A stretch of 64,000 nucleotides of DNA. It comes from Bermanella marisrubri. Lineage in GTDB: Bacteria > Pseudomonadota > Gammaproteobacteria > Pseudomonadales > Oceanobacteraceae. Positions 6,803 through 15,583 of this stretch are shown here, piece after piece (position 1 is the first letter of the stretch; each line of letters begins with the position of its first letter). Below the pieces are notes generated by a model that was not told the origin of the DNA, did not search any database, and saw only the letters and a list, made by a program, of their open reading frames with translations. Made by a program: the position numbers and the translations under genes. The stretch is from the NCBI RefSeq assembly GCF_012295615.1, contig NZ_CP051183.1:2073001-2137000 (forward strand), in the 5' to 3' direction.

Positions 6803-8330
6803 TGGTTTCGCGCTTACGCTTTTTCACATGCTTGGGCTTCAGTTCCTGCCTGTCCGCTAGGGCGTATTTGTGTAGTCCATCCATGTGTACCTCTTGCAAA
6901 TAATATTTCCAATCAAAGTGATCGGCGCGAATATCGTATAAGCGCTGTTCTGTGGTGTCGAACTGCTTGACTAACTGTTCAAGTTTCTGACTACTAAAAC
7001 GATAATTAGGGGCGGTATAAAAACCAAAAATATTCGCCAGTGACGCCGTGGTTTTCGCTTTTAACATATGCTGCGACGCAGCGTTGGAACCGAACACTCG
7101 TCCGATAATCGTTTTTGCCCAAGTGATAGCCGTGAAGCCACTCATATACAATTTGAAACGTTTTGGGGAAACCGTTTTGAAGGCTTCTTGTGGCTTATCT
7201 GCGAACAATTTTGGCCACTCCTGATAGCGAGCTTGCGCCACGTTTTGAATATGGCGAATAAACTCCTTCAACTTTATGGGATTGCGACTACCGCTACAGC
7301 ACTGATAAATGCGATACCCCGTCTGCTGATTAGATTCCATTAATTGCGCCGCTGACAAGGCTGCCGCATTAGCCACCAAATCCACAGGAATGACGTCAAG
7401 GATGCCTTCATCACGACCTGGGAAAATAGAAACACGACCCTTGGCGTAAGCGTAAATCAACGCATCCGCTACTTTCACGCCCTCGACCCAACCCGGCGCA
7501 GGTTCACGTACAGCACTCTCGATAATACTCGGACGCAAAATAGTTAAACTCTGCTTACCCAGTTTTTGAATGAGTAGCTGCTCACCTAACCACTTTGTGA
7601 ATGTATAGGTATCGTTCCAACCAAAATGCTGGCTGGTCTTTATGCCTAATTTAATCAGTGCTTGTTCTTGTTGTTCTATGTCTGTTTTGCGCTTTTTGAC
7701 CTGCTCTATCTGGCTATGTACTCGTTTAAAAACCGAATCGATGTCATAACAATCCTGAGACAACTGTGGGATCAGTCCGCTTGCTGGACCAACCACTTCT
7801 TCATTGATTTGACCTTTATTGAAACCGTTTACATAACATGTAGATATCTGCATCACCGGCGTTTGAGCGGCCACATTGTACTGCGCTAACGCAATGATAT
7901 TGTTTAAACACAAGGTGTTGATGTTGAGCGCTTTCTCAAGGTTTTCGCGGAAATTAACACTGGCAGCGGAGTTAATAATTAAGTCCAGTTGATTGGCCAA
8001 ACCCGCAAATTCAGCACTAGGCAAATCAAACATGGGTTGTGTCAATTCACCTTCCACCAGATTGATTTTTGATTGCACCCATTCTTCAAAGTGCTCGCCA
8101 TGCTGCTCTTTCAGGCGCTCAAAAATACTGGAGCCGAGGATATCGTGTTGAAAACGCTTTTTGGCTGAAACTTTGCCACCGCGCACCAAAATGTGGATTT
8201 GTGCTAGCTGCGGTACACTGTACAAGAGCTTTTCTAAAATAGCTTTGCCTAAAAAACCTGTCACACCCGTTAAAAAGATGTGCTTACCTTTGAGAGACTG
8301 AGACACTGAAAATGCAGAATACTGACTCAT
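6786..8330 (-). CDS. Alcohol-forming fatty acyl-CoA reductase
   Basis: This 514-residue protein reduces fatty acyl-CoA (or acyl-ACP) to a fatty alcohol with NADPH, the first step towards wax esters. The extended SDR Rossmann domain starts with TGVTGFLG (21-28) and has the catalytic Y242-x3-K246 in TYTFTKWLGE. The substrate and C-terminal sterile-like domain follows (about 360-490; HFDWKYYLQEV near the end). Length and layout match the single-domain marine enzymes of the Marinobacter Maqu_2507 type (about 513 residues) rather than the larger two-domain type. The C-terminus is very basic (KPKHVKKRKRE). No wax synthase is in this window. Confidence 0.88.
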   Translation of the reverse strand: MSQYSAFSVSQSLKGKHIFLTGVTGFLGKAILEKLLYSVPQLAQIHILVRGGKVSAKKRFQHDILGSSIFERLKEQHGEHFEEWVQSKINLVEGELTQPMFDLPSAEFAGLANQLDLIINSAASVNFRENLEKALNINTLCLNNIIALAQYNVAAQTPVMQISTCYVNGFNKGQINEEVVGPASGLIPQLSQDCYDIDSVFKRVHSQIEQVKKRKTDIEQQEQALIKLGIKTSQHFGWNDTYTFTKWLGEQLLIQKLGKQSLTILRPSIIESAVREPAPGWVEGVKVADALIYAYAKGRVSIFPGRDEGILDVIPVDLVANAAALSAAQLMESNQQTGYRIYQCCSGSRNPIKLKEFIRHIQNVAQARYQEWPKLFADKPQEAFKTVSPKRFKLYMSGFTAITWAKTIIGRVFGSNAASQHMLKAKTTASLANIFGFYTAPNYRFSSQKLEQLVKQFDTTEQRLYDIRADHFDWKYYLQEVHMDGLHKYALADRQELKPKHVKKRKRETIRQAA

Positions 8331-8549
8331 AGGACGCCTTACATATTGTTTTTATTATTTTTAAATACTGTTTTACTCTGTAAAATGGCGCGATGCACCC
8401 GGACAGTCCACTTGTTGGACAATATATTCCAATGAATCGCTATCATGCATCACTGGAGCGCTGGCTGTGCGCATTATATGAGCTAAACAGAGCGGTTAAG
8501 TCTCTGCTAATCTTATAAAAAGTTCAAATCATGATGGAAACTATCGACA
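8331..8549. other. Divergent intergenic region, no clear site
   Basis: These 219 bases separate the divergent acyl-CoA reductase and histidine kinase genes and must carry both promoters. I see an AT-rich stretch at 8341-8385 but no recognisable operator, terminator or RNA. Confidence 0.5.
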
Positions 8550-10055
8550 TTGACGGTCCTCACTCGACATAACAGCCTCTTTAGGCGGATGCTTTCTGTT
8601 GCGATCCCAGTAACTTTGCTGGTTGGTGTGCTTTACGCCGGCATCATATCCGTTATCGAAACGCAAAGTTTGAAGAACCGCCAGACCGAACAGGTCATTG
8701 CTAACGTGGCTCAATTGGCGCAAGTCGTCGCTATCCCGACATGGAATCTGGATCAACAATTTATCGCCAGCTATCTGGAGCAATACGCACTCAGCCCCTA
8801 TATAAAGTGTATAGAGCTACTAAGTGATGCCAGCCTCAAAGAGTATGCACCAAAGGGCTGCGAACACCCTAAAGATGGCGCTTCGTTGCATAGCGAGCCT
8901 ATTATCTATGAAGATCAATATATCGGTGTTGTCGTCGCTTCGTTCGAGATCGAACTCGATCAAGACCGATTAATGTTCATTCTATTGAGCCGCATTCCTG
9001 TCGCGCTTATGGCACTTCTGACCATATTTGCCGTTTTCTTCTTACTTTTTAACCGTTGGGTCATGGGCCCTATCCAGGCCATGATCAGCAGTTTACAAGA
9101 GTTTCAGCGCACCAGCATTCATCAACCAGTAGATTGGCAAAGCAATGATGAAATGGGCACTTTGGTGAACACCTTTAACAGAACACAAGTATTGCAAGTA
9201 GAGCACGATGAGATGCTGCTCTCAGAGAAAGAAAAAGCTGAACAGGCTTTGCGCGAATTACAGAGCGCTCAAGACCAGTTAGTCGAAAGTGAAAAAATGG
9301 CGTCTCTAGGCTCTTTGGTAGCAGGCATAAGCCATGAAATTAATACCCCCCTAGGTGTCGCACGCACAAGTGCCAGCCACGTGGAGGACTCTCTCAATCA
9401 GATTCGTATTCGCTTTGAAGAAGGCACGATCACAAAGCAAGACATGAAAAACTTTTTAGATGTTACGTCTGATGGAATACGCCTAATGACAATCAATTTG
9501 GTGCGCGCTAGTGAGCTCATGACCAGTTTCAAACAAGTAAGCTCAGATCAAAGTCACGATGAAATACGTGAATTCAGTCTATACGATTATTTGCAAGAGA
9601 CCCTATACACGCTGAAACCGAATCTAAAACGCTATCAAATTGCTGTTTTATTGGATTGCGACGATGATTTAATTATCCGCAGCTACCCAGGGGCCTTTTC
9701 ACAAATTTTAACGAATTTGGTCATGAATAGCCTGACCCATGCCTATGATGTAGAAGACCAAGGTACGATTCATATCGAAGTGACCACTCAGGATGATGAT
9801 ATCCAGATACACTATCAAGATGATGGGCGCGGCATGTCAGAGGACGTTCAACAAAAAATATTCGACCCGTTTTTTACCACTCGTCGAGGCGAAGGTGGAA
9901 CCGGACTTGGAATGCACATTGTCTACAACATTGTTAATCACAAGTTGCGCGGCAGCATAAAGGTCAGTTCTGAGCTGGGCCGAGGTACCCATTTTACAAT
10001 GCGGCTACCTCAACAAATCGAAACCAAAGACTCCCAAACAAAATTCGGAGACTGA
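8550..10055 (+). CDS. Membrane sensor histidine kinase
   Basis: This 501-residue sensor kinase has transmembrane segments at about 17-37 and 146-168, enclosing a roughly 108-residue periplasmic sensor with two cysteines (C87, C104). A HAMP-like linker and coiled coil (about 169-250) follow, then HisKA with the phospho-accepting H262 in GISHEINTPLG. The HATPase_c domain has an N box (NLVMNSLTHAYD), DDGRGM and GEGGTGLGMHIV. All catalytic motifs look intact. The start is uncertain: TTG at 8550 has GGAAA 10 bases upstream, and an in-frame ATG at 8589 has no properly spaced site. No response regulator is adjacent, so it is an orphan kinase here. Confidence 0.88.
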   Translation: MTVLTRHNSLFRRMLSVAIPVTLLVGVLYAGIISVIETQSLKNRQTEQVIANVAQLAQVVAIPTWNLDQQFIASYLEQYALSPYIKCIELLSDASLKEYAPKGCEHPKDGASLHSEPIIYEDQYIGVVVASFEIELDQDRLMFILLSRIPVALMALLTIFAVFFLLFNRWVMGPIQAMISSLQEFQRTSIHQPVDWQSNDEMGTLVNTFNRTQVLQVEHDEMLLSEKEKAEQALRELQSAQDQLVESEKMASLGSLVAGISHEINTPLGVARTSASHVEDSLNQIRIRFEEGTITKQDMKNFLDVTSDGIRLMTINLVRASELMTSFKQVSSDQSHDEIREFSLYDYLQETLYTLKPNLKRYQIAVLLDCDDDLIIRSYPGAFSQILTNLVMNSLTHAYDVEDQGTIHIEVTTQDDDIQIHYQDDGRGMSEDVQQKIFDPFFTTRRGEGGTGLGMHIVYNIVNHKLRGSIKVSSELGRGTHFTMRLPQQIETKDSQTKFGD

Positions 10056-10382
10056 TTAGTACCCGCGAGACACCTCGCCTGCCGTCATGCATTGAATCTG
10101 TGCACGACTCTCTACATATAAATCGCGCCAGCCCATGCGGTCTGCCTCTATCATAATGGCAAGATCAGATTCTTCATCCAACGTGGCTAATTGTTGGTTT
10201 AATTCTTGTTCGCTAATCGGATCAGGGCATTTAAAATCATAACTTTGTACAAAATCCTGCAAAACCGATAACTCTAATCCATGAGCGTTGGCTTTCGCAG
10301 ATAGATCAAGGTCTGATTCTGCCATCGCGTTGCTAGATAGCAAAACCACGGCGGCTAGTGCATAAGTCATTACCGTACGCAT
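10056..10382 (-). CDS. Small hypothetical secreted protein
   Basis: This 108-residue protein has a clear signal peptide (MRTVMTYALAAVVLLSSNAMA, cleaved after about residue 21). The mature part is acidic, with two cysteines (FKCPDP and IQCMTAG) that could form a disulfide in the periplasm. I recognise no family. It abuts the convergent histidine kinase gene with no gap. Confidence 0.7.
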   Translation of the reverse strand: MRTVMTYALAAVVLLSSNAMAESDLDLSAKANAHGLELSVLQDFVQSYDFKCPDPISEQELNQQLATLDEESDLAIMIEADRMGWRDLYVESRAQIQCMTAGEVSRGY

Positions 10383-10627
10383 GAAATTTCTCTTTTAAAT
10401 AGTAAGTAGCCAATCATGTCATTAACGTGTGACATTTTTGTGGCCTAAGTGAAGGATGATACGCATTTTACTCAGATTGGCAGAGTTAGACTAGCGATCA
10501 CTTTGCATCACACAGTGGCCGCAATAGTAGCATCTCAACGCTATTAGGGATAAAGTCTTGTTATGGCTTGATTTTTCAGACAAGCAGCACTATCTGTAAT
10601 GTAAACAGCGCAATAAATGGAATCGCT

Positions 10628-10912
10628 ATGATCAAGGTAATTATTGAACGCAATATCGCAGAGGGGTTGGAGCCCAACTATCTACAGGCTGCGCGAGATA
10701 CCCTCAAAGCAGTGCTTGATGCACCTGGATATATTTCTAGTGAATCACTGGTGGATATCAACAAACCAAATCACAAGTTGATCATTACCAACTGGACCTC
10801 TATTCAAGCATGGGACCGCTGGTATCAAAGTGCAGAGCGCAAACAGGTCATTTCTCAAATTGCACCAATCTTAGACGGTGATGAGAAAATCACAATTACG
10901 GAAATTCGTTAG
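10628..10912 (+). CDS. Antibiotic-biosynthesis-monooxygenase (ABM) domain protein
   Basis: This is a 94-residue single-domain protein with the dimeric alpha/beta-barrel ABM pattern: an N-terminal strand (MIKVIIERNI), helix, YISSESLVD, a strand LIITNWTSIQAWDRWYQS and a C-terminal strand KITITEI. Members bind small aromatic or haem-like ligands; the role here is unknown. The frame opens at 10568, but the ATG at 10628 follows TGGAA and gives the family-typical N-terminus. A terminator follows directly, so it is probably a single-gene transcript. Confidence 0.82.
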   Translation: MIKVIIERNIAEGLEPNYLQAARDTLKAVLDAPGYISSESLVDINKPNHKLIITNWTSIQAWDRWYQSAERKQVISQIAPILDGDEKITITEIR

Positions 10913-10947
10913 CGGATTTAATTTTTGCTAACGACAAAAGTAGGAAT

Positions 10948-10976
10948 AAAATAGCCTGTTCAAACTAGGCTATTTT
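10948..10976 (+). terminator. Rho-independent terminator
   Basis: AAAATAGCCT (10948-10957) pairs with AGGCTATTTT (10967-10976), a perfect 10-bp stem with flanking A and T runs. It ends the ABM gene and may also work in reverse. Confidence 0.85.
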
Positions 10977-11039
10977 GCCTATTATGCTGGCCAACTCGAA
11001 TAATCAAACGCTTGAGATTAGCGTTGTCGTGGAGGCCAT

Positions 11040-12068
11040 ATGGAATCTGCCATCATGTCATCACAGCCCGAACCCACCATCGGTATCGCCTCAGCTCGTG
11101 CTTTGATTGAGTACTATCAAAACTTTGATTGGTCTCCTTCAGATATCGCACGTCACCTTGGCTGTGATATCGCTTTACTAACTGAAGAAGAACAACGTCT
11201 TCCATACAATTTGTATGAGCGCATTTGGCAACTGGCCAAAGAACTCAGCCACGACGAAGCCTTGGGCCTTACTATCGCTTCGAAAGATACGTTTGCCGAC
11301 TTAGGTCTAGTCGCCCATGTAGTCTATAACAGCCCCACTTTACGCGAAGGACTACAACATTATCAGCGTTTATTTTCCGTCGTGAATGAAGCAATCAAAC
11401 TTGAATTCACTGAAGAAAATAACGAAGGTATTTTAGTATTCAAGTACTTTAACGCAGAGCAATACAATCAGTCTGACATGGAGCGTACTTTAGGTATCGT
11501 CGTGAAGCGTACACAGACCGCGATAGGCCCTATGGCGAAATTCACCTGCGCTAAATTTGCTCATAGTAAACCAGACTATGCAGCTGCATATGAAGAATTA
11601 TTCCCTTGTAAAGTCAGTTTTGAGAGTGAATTTTGTGAGCTACGCTTTGATGCTCAAATGCTTAACCTAAAGCCGAAGCGTCGCAATCCTCATATTGGCA
11701 GAGCCACCCTCAACTATGCGAATCAAATTTTATCTCGACTGTTTAAGCGCTCCATCAGCGATAAAGTGCGCCGTTTGGTAGAGGTCAATATTGCAGACAG
11801 TGAGTTTGACGCAGAACAAGTGGCAAAAGCGCTAAACATGAGTAGACAAACACTGTATCGTAAACTGAAAAACGATAATTCGTCTTATAGTGATATTGTT
11901 GAAGCAGTTAAAAAAGAGAAGGCATTTAAGCTTTTGAAAACCACCAGTACACCCTTAACTGTCATCGCTTATGATTTAGGTTTTTCTGAATTGAGTGCGT
12001 TTACACGAGCATTTAAACGTTGGACGGGCTTGTCACCGGCGGAGTTTCGCCGTCAAAATCAACTTTAG
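11040..12068 (+). CDS. AraC-family transcriptional regulator
   Basis: This 342-residue regulator has an N-terminal ligand-binding domain of the arabinose-binding/OruR type (about 20-205; LGLTIASKDTFADLGLVAHV is typical) and a C-terminal double helix-turn-helix. The first HTH includes VAKALNMSRQTLYRKLK (about 262-278) and the second VIAYDLGFSELSAFTRAFKRWTGLSPAEFR (about 307-336). GGAGG lies 4 bases before the ATG at 11040; a second ATG follows at 11055. It converges on the fatty-acid synthesis operon. Regulators of this subtype often control lipid or amino-acid catabolism, but the target is not visible here. Confidence 0.9.
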   Translation: MESAIMSSQPEPTIGIASARALIEYYQNFDWSPSDIARHLGCDIALLTEEEQRLPYNLYERIWQLAKELSHDEALGLTIASKDTFADLGLVAHVVYNSPTLREGLQHYQRLFSVVNEAIKLEFTEENNEGILVFKYFNAEQYNQSDMERTLGIVVKRTQTAIGPMAKFTCAKFAHSKPDYAAAYEELFPCKVSFESEFCELRFDAQMLNLKPKRRNPHIGRATLNYANQILSRLFKRSISDKVRRLVEVNIADSEFDAEQVAKALNMSRQTLYRKLKNDNSSYSDIVEAVKKEKAFKLLKTTSTPLTVIAYDLGFSELSAFTRAFKRWTGLSPAEFRRQNQL

Positions 12069-12095
12069 ATTATTGACTATCGTTAATAATCAATT

Positions 12096-12193
12096 GCCAA
12101 ATGCTTTATAGTTTATGAAGAAAAGAAGCACCGCCTAGCAGGTCTACTCCATTCCCCCGAACACCATAAACTTTGCTAGGCAAAGCATTTGGC
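12096..12193. repeat. Complex nested inverted repeats between convergent genes
   Basis: Three perfect complementary pairs fit in 98 bases: GCCAAATGCTTT (12096-12107) with AAAGCATTTGGC (12182-12193), GTTTATG (12111-12117) with CATAAAC (12165-12171), and GCCTAGCA (12133-12140) with TGCTAGGC (12174-12181). The last two cross each other, so both can form only as a pseudoknot or as alternatives. It may end both convergent transcripts. No T run supports a simple terminator. Confidence 0.75.
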
Positions 12194-12211
12194 AAATGAA
12201 ACCATATAAGT

Positions 12212-12451
12212 TTATGCAGTCTCTAGCGACTGAACAAACTCGACAATATCTTTTACAGTCGTTAATTTTTCAGCTTTGTCTTCTTCGATTTCGCAATCGA
12301 ATTTTTCTTCTAAAGCCATCAACAACTCAACAGTATCCAATGAATCTGCACCCAAATCTTCAATGAAATGTGATTCCATTTTCACTTGGTCTACTTCTAC
12401 GCCGAGTTGCTCTACGACAACTTCTACTACTTGATTATAAATATCGGACAT
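12212..12451 (-). CDS. Acyl carrier protein
   Basis: This 79-residue acidic protein has the phosphopantetheine site LGADSLDTVELLMALEE with Ser37, which carries the 4'-phosphopantetheine arm that tethers growing acyl chains. It is the last gene of a fatty-acid synthesis operon with FabV 31 bases upstream, not the usual fabD-fabG-acpP-fabF context. It is therefore likely a second, dedicated ACP. GGAG lies upstream of the ATG. Confidence 0.93.
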   Translation of the reverse strand: MSDIYNQVVEVVVEQLGVEVDQVKMESHFIEDLGADSLDTVELLMALEEKFDCEIEEDKAEKLTTVKDIVEFVQSLETA

Positions 12452-12482
12452 TGCTTTCTCCTTTTAAGAAATCAGTTTTATT

Positions 12483-13694
12483 TTATACTGCTTCGCTCAA
12501 GTGCGAGCGATATTCGAAACTACAGGTTGCCGGTGGCATTAATGGATCGGGTTTGTTTTCGTAATCAATGAAGTCATGTTCAAATCCAAATTGCTTAAGG
12601 AACGCCTGTCGAAAATCATCAACATTGATGATTTCTTTCAGGTTGTCCTCTGTCACCATCTCTAATAATTCATTAACGCGCTTTTGCGTGATGGGATCGC
12701 GTTCGATGTCATCGACTCGAATCTTGATATCATTGTCGTTTTGCATGAACCCATCGCGGTACATACGCAAAACCTGATCCAGTGTTGATTCATAAGTGCC
12801 TCGCTGTTTTTGTATTTGATGCAAGGCAGAAATATACAGAGGTAAACTTGGAATTACTGAACTCGAAGGCGTCACTAGTGCTTCGAACAAACCGATATGC
12901 GCTCTACCCTTAATGCCTTTTAGTTTTTGATCTAAAGCAATAGCAGTTTCATGTAAGTGACGCTTGGCTGCACCCAGGGTACCGCGACCATATATCGCTT
13001 GCGTTTGTTCAGGGCCTAAATAGCTATACGCAATCGTTTTGAAGTTTTCCGCCAAAACACCCGCTTTTTGCAAACGTATCACCCAGTTCTGCCAGTCTTC
13101 ACCACCCATCACTTTAACAGTAGCTTCAACCTCTTCGGGTGTGGCTGTATCCAATTGCAATGGGCGCAATTTCCCTTTCACGATATCCAGCGTAGTGCCA
13201 GTAAAATTTTCATGTATGGGCTTAATAGTACTTTGATAGTCACCAACACCTTCAATCGATCGTCTAGGAGCGGCTAGAGAATATACAAGCACCTCAAGCT
13301 TTTTGCCTTGCTGTTGTAATTTTTGAATGACCCAGTCTTTAGCTTTTTCTTGAAACGCATCTTGGTTGGTACTCAATGCCGTACGATTGGAACGACGCGC
13401 ATAGTATTCTAAGGCTTGGTTATTGTACCAACCAGCACTACCAAATTTGTGTGCCTGACCAGCGCGTTCATAATATACACCCAGCGTGTCCATGCCGTAG
13501 GCAAAGCTAAGTGCGATACGTGAAGCCAAACCAATACCAGAGCTGGCACCCACGACTAAAGCTGTCTTGCCATCTAAATCGGTATTGATGCGATTATCTA
13601 ATGCATCCATGACTTGTTCATGAACGTTGTAGTAGCAACCTTTGGGGTGTGCATTTGTGCAAATATTGTTTTTTATTCTCGCTTTGTAACTCAT
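12483..13694 (-). CDS. fabV: trans-2-Enoyl-ACP reductase FabV
   Basis: This 403-residue enoyl-ACP/CoA reductase of the FabV class uses NADH for the last step of each fatty-acid elongation cycle. It is an enlarged SDR: the cofactor motif VVGASSGIGLASRIA is at about 48-62. The active site Y235-x8-K244 (YGRGTLGAAK) has exactly the FabV spacing. The N-terminal CTNAHPKGC (12-20) and substrate segment YSYLGPEQT are also typical. FabV enzymes are naturally insensitive to triclosan. It is the third gene of a four-gene operon, 55 bases after the synthase gene and 31 before the ACP gene. Confidence 0.95.
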   Translation of the reverse strand: MSYKARIKNNICTNAHPKGCYYNVHEQVMDALDNRINTDLDGKTALVVGASSGIGLASRIALSFAYGMDTLGVYYERAGQAHKFGSAGWYNNQALEYYARRSNRTALSTNQDAFQEKAKDWVIQKLQQQGKKLEVLVYSLAAPRRSIEGVGDYQSTIKPIHENFTGTTLDIVKGKLRPLQLDTATPEEVEATVKVMGGEDWQNWVIRLQKAGVLAENFKTIAYSYLGPEQTQAIYGRGTLGAAKRHLHETAIALDQKLKGIKGRAHIGLFEALVTPSSSVIPSLPLYISALHQIQKQRGTYESTLDQVLRMYRDGFMQNDNDIKIRVDDIERDPITQKRVNELLEMVTEDNLKEIINVDDFRQAFLKQFGFEHDFIDYENKPDPLMPPATCSFEYRSHLSEAV

Positions 13695-13749
13695 AAACCC
13701 TCCGAATTCTTTGAAATACTGTTATTGCGTGCTGTTTGCTTATACACCT

Positions 13750-14961
13750 TTAGGCTTGCTTCATAATCAAGCAGGCGTTGGTCCCACCAAAGCCAAAGCT
13801 ATTGCTAAGAGCGGTACTGAATGATTGATCCAAACGCTGACGAAGAAGCGGCATGTCTTGCGCGATGTCTTCGGGGTTTTCAAGATTGGCACTGGCTGCT
13901 AAAAATCCCTCTCGCATCATGATCAGGCTGAAAATAAATTCATGAACACCTGCTGCACCCAAACCATGACCAGAAAGAGATTTGGTGGAGCTGATATAAG
14001 GTATGTTGTTTTCAAAAACGTTTTTAATGGCTTGAAGTTCGGTAAGATCCCCGCGCGGTGTGCTGGTCCCATGAGTATTGATGTAGTCAACCGTTTCTAA
14101 TCCAGCATCATTTAGCGCGTGCTTCATAGCACGCTCTGCTCCTTCACCACTTGGGGCCACCATGTTGTCACCATCACTGCTTTGACCAAAACCAATGACT
14201 TCGCCAATGATGTTTGCGCCTCGTTCTTGAGCGGTTCCCCAATCTTCCAAAACGACGATGCCGGCACCACCACTAATGGCAAATCCATCGCGATCCAAAT
14301 CGTAAGGCCGCGATGCCTTGCTTGGTTCGTCATTACGTTTTGTCGTAAGCGCACCCATCGCATCGAATTGCATCGCATGGGACCAGTGAGCTTGATCAAC
14401 CCCACCTGCAACAACACGCTTTTGCAAACCGGTTTTAATGAGTTGATAACCTTGACCAATACAATGAGCACTGGTGGCACAAGCCGAAGAAACTGAATAA
14501 CTGGGGCCGCGAATTTTAAATGCGGTCGCTAGGTTCGCGGATGGCGCACTACCCATTTCTCGCGTTACGCGGTAGGGACCGACTTTTTTGATGCCCGACT
14601 TTTCCAACACATTAATTGCGTCTACTAGATCGTCACTGGCGACGCCGCCCGCGCCGACGATCAAAGCTGTCGATTCGTCGCTCAATTCTGTTTGTGTTAA
14701 TCCCGCTTGCTCTACTGCATTTTTCATTGCCACATAGCACCATTCACCATTGGTACCCATAAAGCGGCGTAATTTACGATCAATATTCTCTACTTCTGGA
14801 CAATCAATAAATCCACTAACGTGAGAACGCAGACCCTTTTCAATAAAAGATTCATTGATACGGATTCCGCTTTTGCTCAGGTGCAACGATTGAGCTACCG
14901 TTTTCCAATCGTTTCCTAAACTGGATACCAATCCAACACCCACAACAGCCACACGATTCAT
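13750..14961 (-). CDS. beta-Ketoacyl-ACP synthase, FabB-like
   Basis: This 403-residue condensing enzyme performs decarboxylative Claisen condensation of acyl chains with malonyl-ACP. The thiolase fold carries the nucleophile Cys161 in SSACATSAHC, the first His in NTHGTSTPRGD and the second in SLSGHGLGAAGVHE, the KAS I/II triad. The wording around the second and third motifs is nearer FabB than FabF. I chose the ATG at 14961 because GGAG sits 6 bases upstream and the product then starts MNRVAVVG. The frame extends five codons further to 14976. It lies between the FabA-like and FabV genes. Whether it replaces or supplements the main FabB cannot be told here. Confidence 0.9.
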   Translation of the reverse strand: MNRVAVVGVGLVSSLGNDWKTVAQSLHLSKSGIRINESFIEKGLRSHVSGFIDCPEVENIDRKLRRFMGTNGEWCYVAMKNAVEQAGLTQTELSDESTALIVGAGGVASDDLVDAINVLEKSGIKKVGPYRVTREMGSAPSANLATAFKIRGPSYSVSSACATSAHCIGQGYQLIKTGLQKRVVAGGVDQAHWSHAMQFDAMGALTTKRNDEPSKASRPYDLDRDGFAISGGAGIVVLEDWGTAQERGANIIGEVIGFGQSSDGDNMVAPSGEGAERAMKHALNDAGLETVDYINTHGTSTPRGDLTELQAIKNVFENNIPYISSTKSLSGHGLGAAGVHEFIFSLIMMREGFLAASANLENPEDIAQDMPLLRQRLDQSFSTALSNSFGFGGTNACLIMKQA

Positions 14962-14986
14962 TGATTGCTCCATCATTATGCTCGGG

Positions 14987-15472
14987 CTAAAACATGCCCA
15001 CTTTTATATCTTTCGCTTGATAAATCAGTTTGCCATCTACAAGTACATCCCCATCAGCCACGACCAAGGTACAGGCTGCTGATTTAATCTTTTTGATGTG
15101 TACTTGAAACTGTAATAACTGGTTACTTGGCAATACTTCTCCCAAGAATTTCAGCTCGCCAACACCTAACGCTCGGCCTTTTCCTTTGGCACCTTTAAAT
15201 GCCAAAAACAAACCAAGGCTTTGCCACAAACCCTCGATACCCAAACAACCCGGCATAATCGGATCGCCAGGGAAATGGCATTTGAAGAACCATAAGTCGG
15301 GGTGAATTTTCATTTGAGCAATGACCTGACCTTTTCCATAACGCCCACCTTGCTCGCTTATTAGCGGAACATGATTAAGGAGTTTTAATTCTCCTTGAGG
15401 TAGTTGCGCACCATGCATAGCATCCAATATGGACTCTACGTCTTGGTTAATCACATCCTTTACCGCGTTCAT
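14987..15472 (-). CDS. FabA-like 3-hydroxyacyl-ACP dehydratase with Asp-to-Glu active site
   Basis: This 161-residue hot-dog-fold protein aligns with FabA (171 residues) through PDLWFFKCHFPGDPIMPGCLG and GKGRALGVGELKF. The catalytic His is H66. The partner acid, 14 residues on, is E80 (CLGIEG), whereas FabA has Asp84 in CLGLDA; Glu is what FabZ uses. This may alter isomerase activity. I chose the ATG at 15472, preceded by GAGGGTGA, which matches FabA length. The open frame runs up to 15583 with no good site. It is the first gene of the operon with a FabB-like synthase, FabV and ACP. Together they could run a complete elongation cycle apart from ketoreduction. Confidence 0.85.
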   Translation of the reverse strand: MNAVKDVINQDVESILDAMHGAQLPQGELKLLNHVPLISEQGGRYGKGQVIAQMKIHPDLWFFKCHFPGDPIMPGCLGIEGLWQSLGLFLAFKGAKGKGRALGVGELKFLGEVLPSNQLLQFQVHIKKIKSAACTLVVADGDVLVDGKLIYQAKDIKVGMF

Positions 15473-15583
15473 ATCTTCACCCTCTTTCATTGAGCCTAGT
15501 CCGATGCCATCAATACGATGAATTAAGGTTATCCTGCGGCGATTAGATTGCATTTTTATGACCGCGACAAAAGCTAGACTCAA

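Noticed and set aside
14119-14496. Long frames antisense to and out of frame in the FabB-like gene
   Set aside because: They are shadows of a clear FabB-family coding region with intact catalytic motifs.
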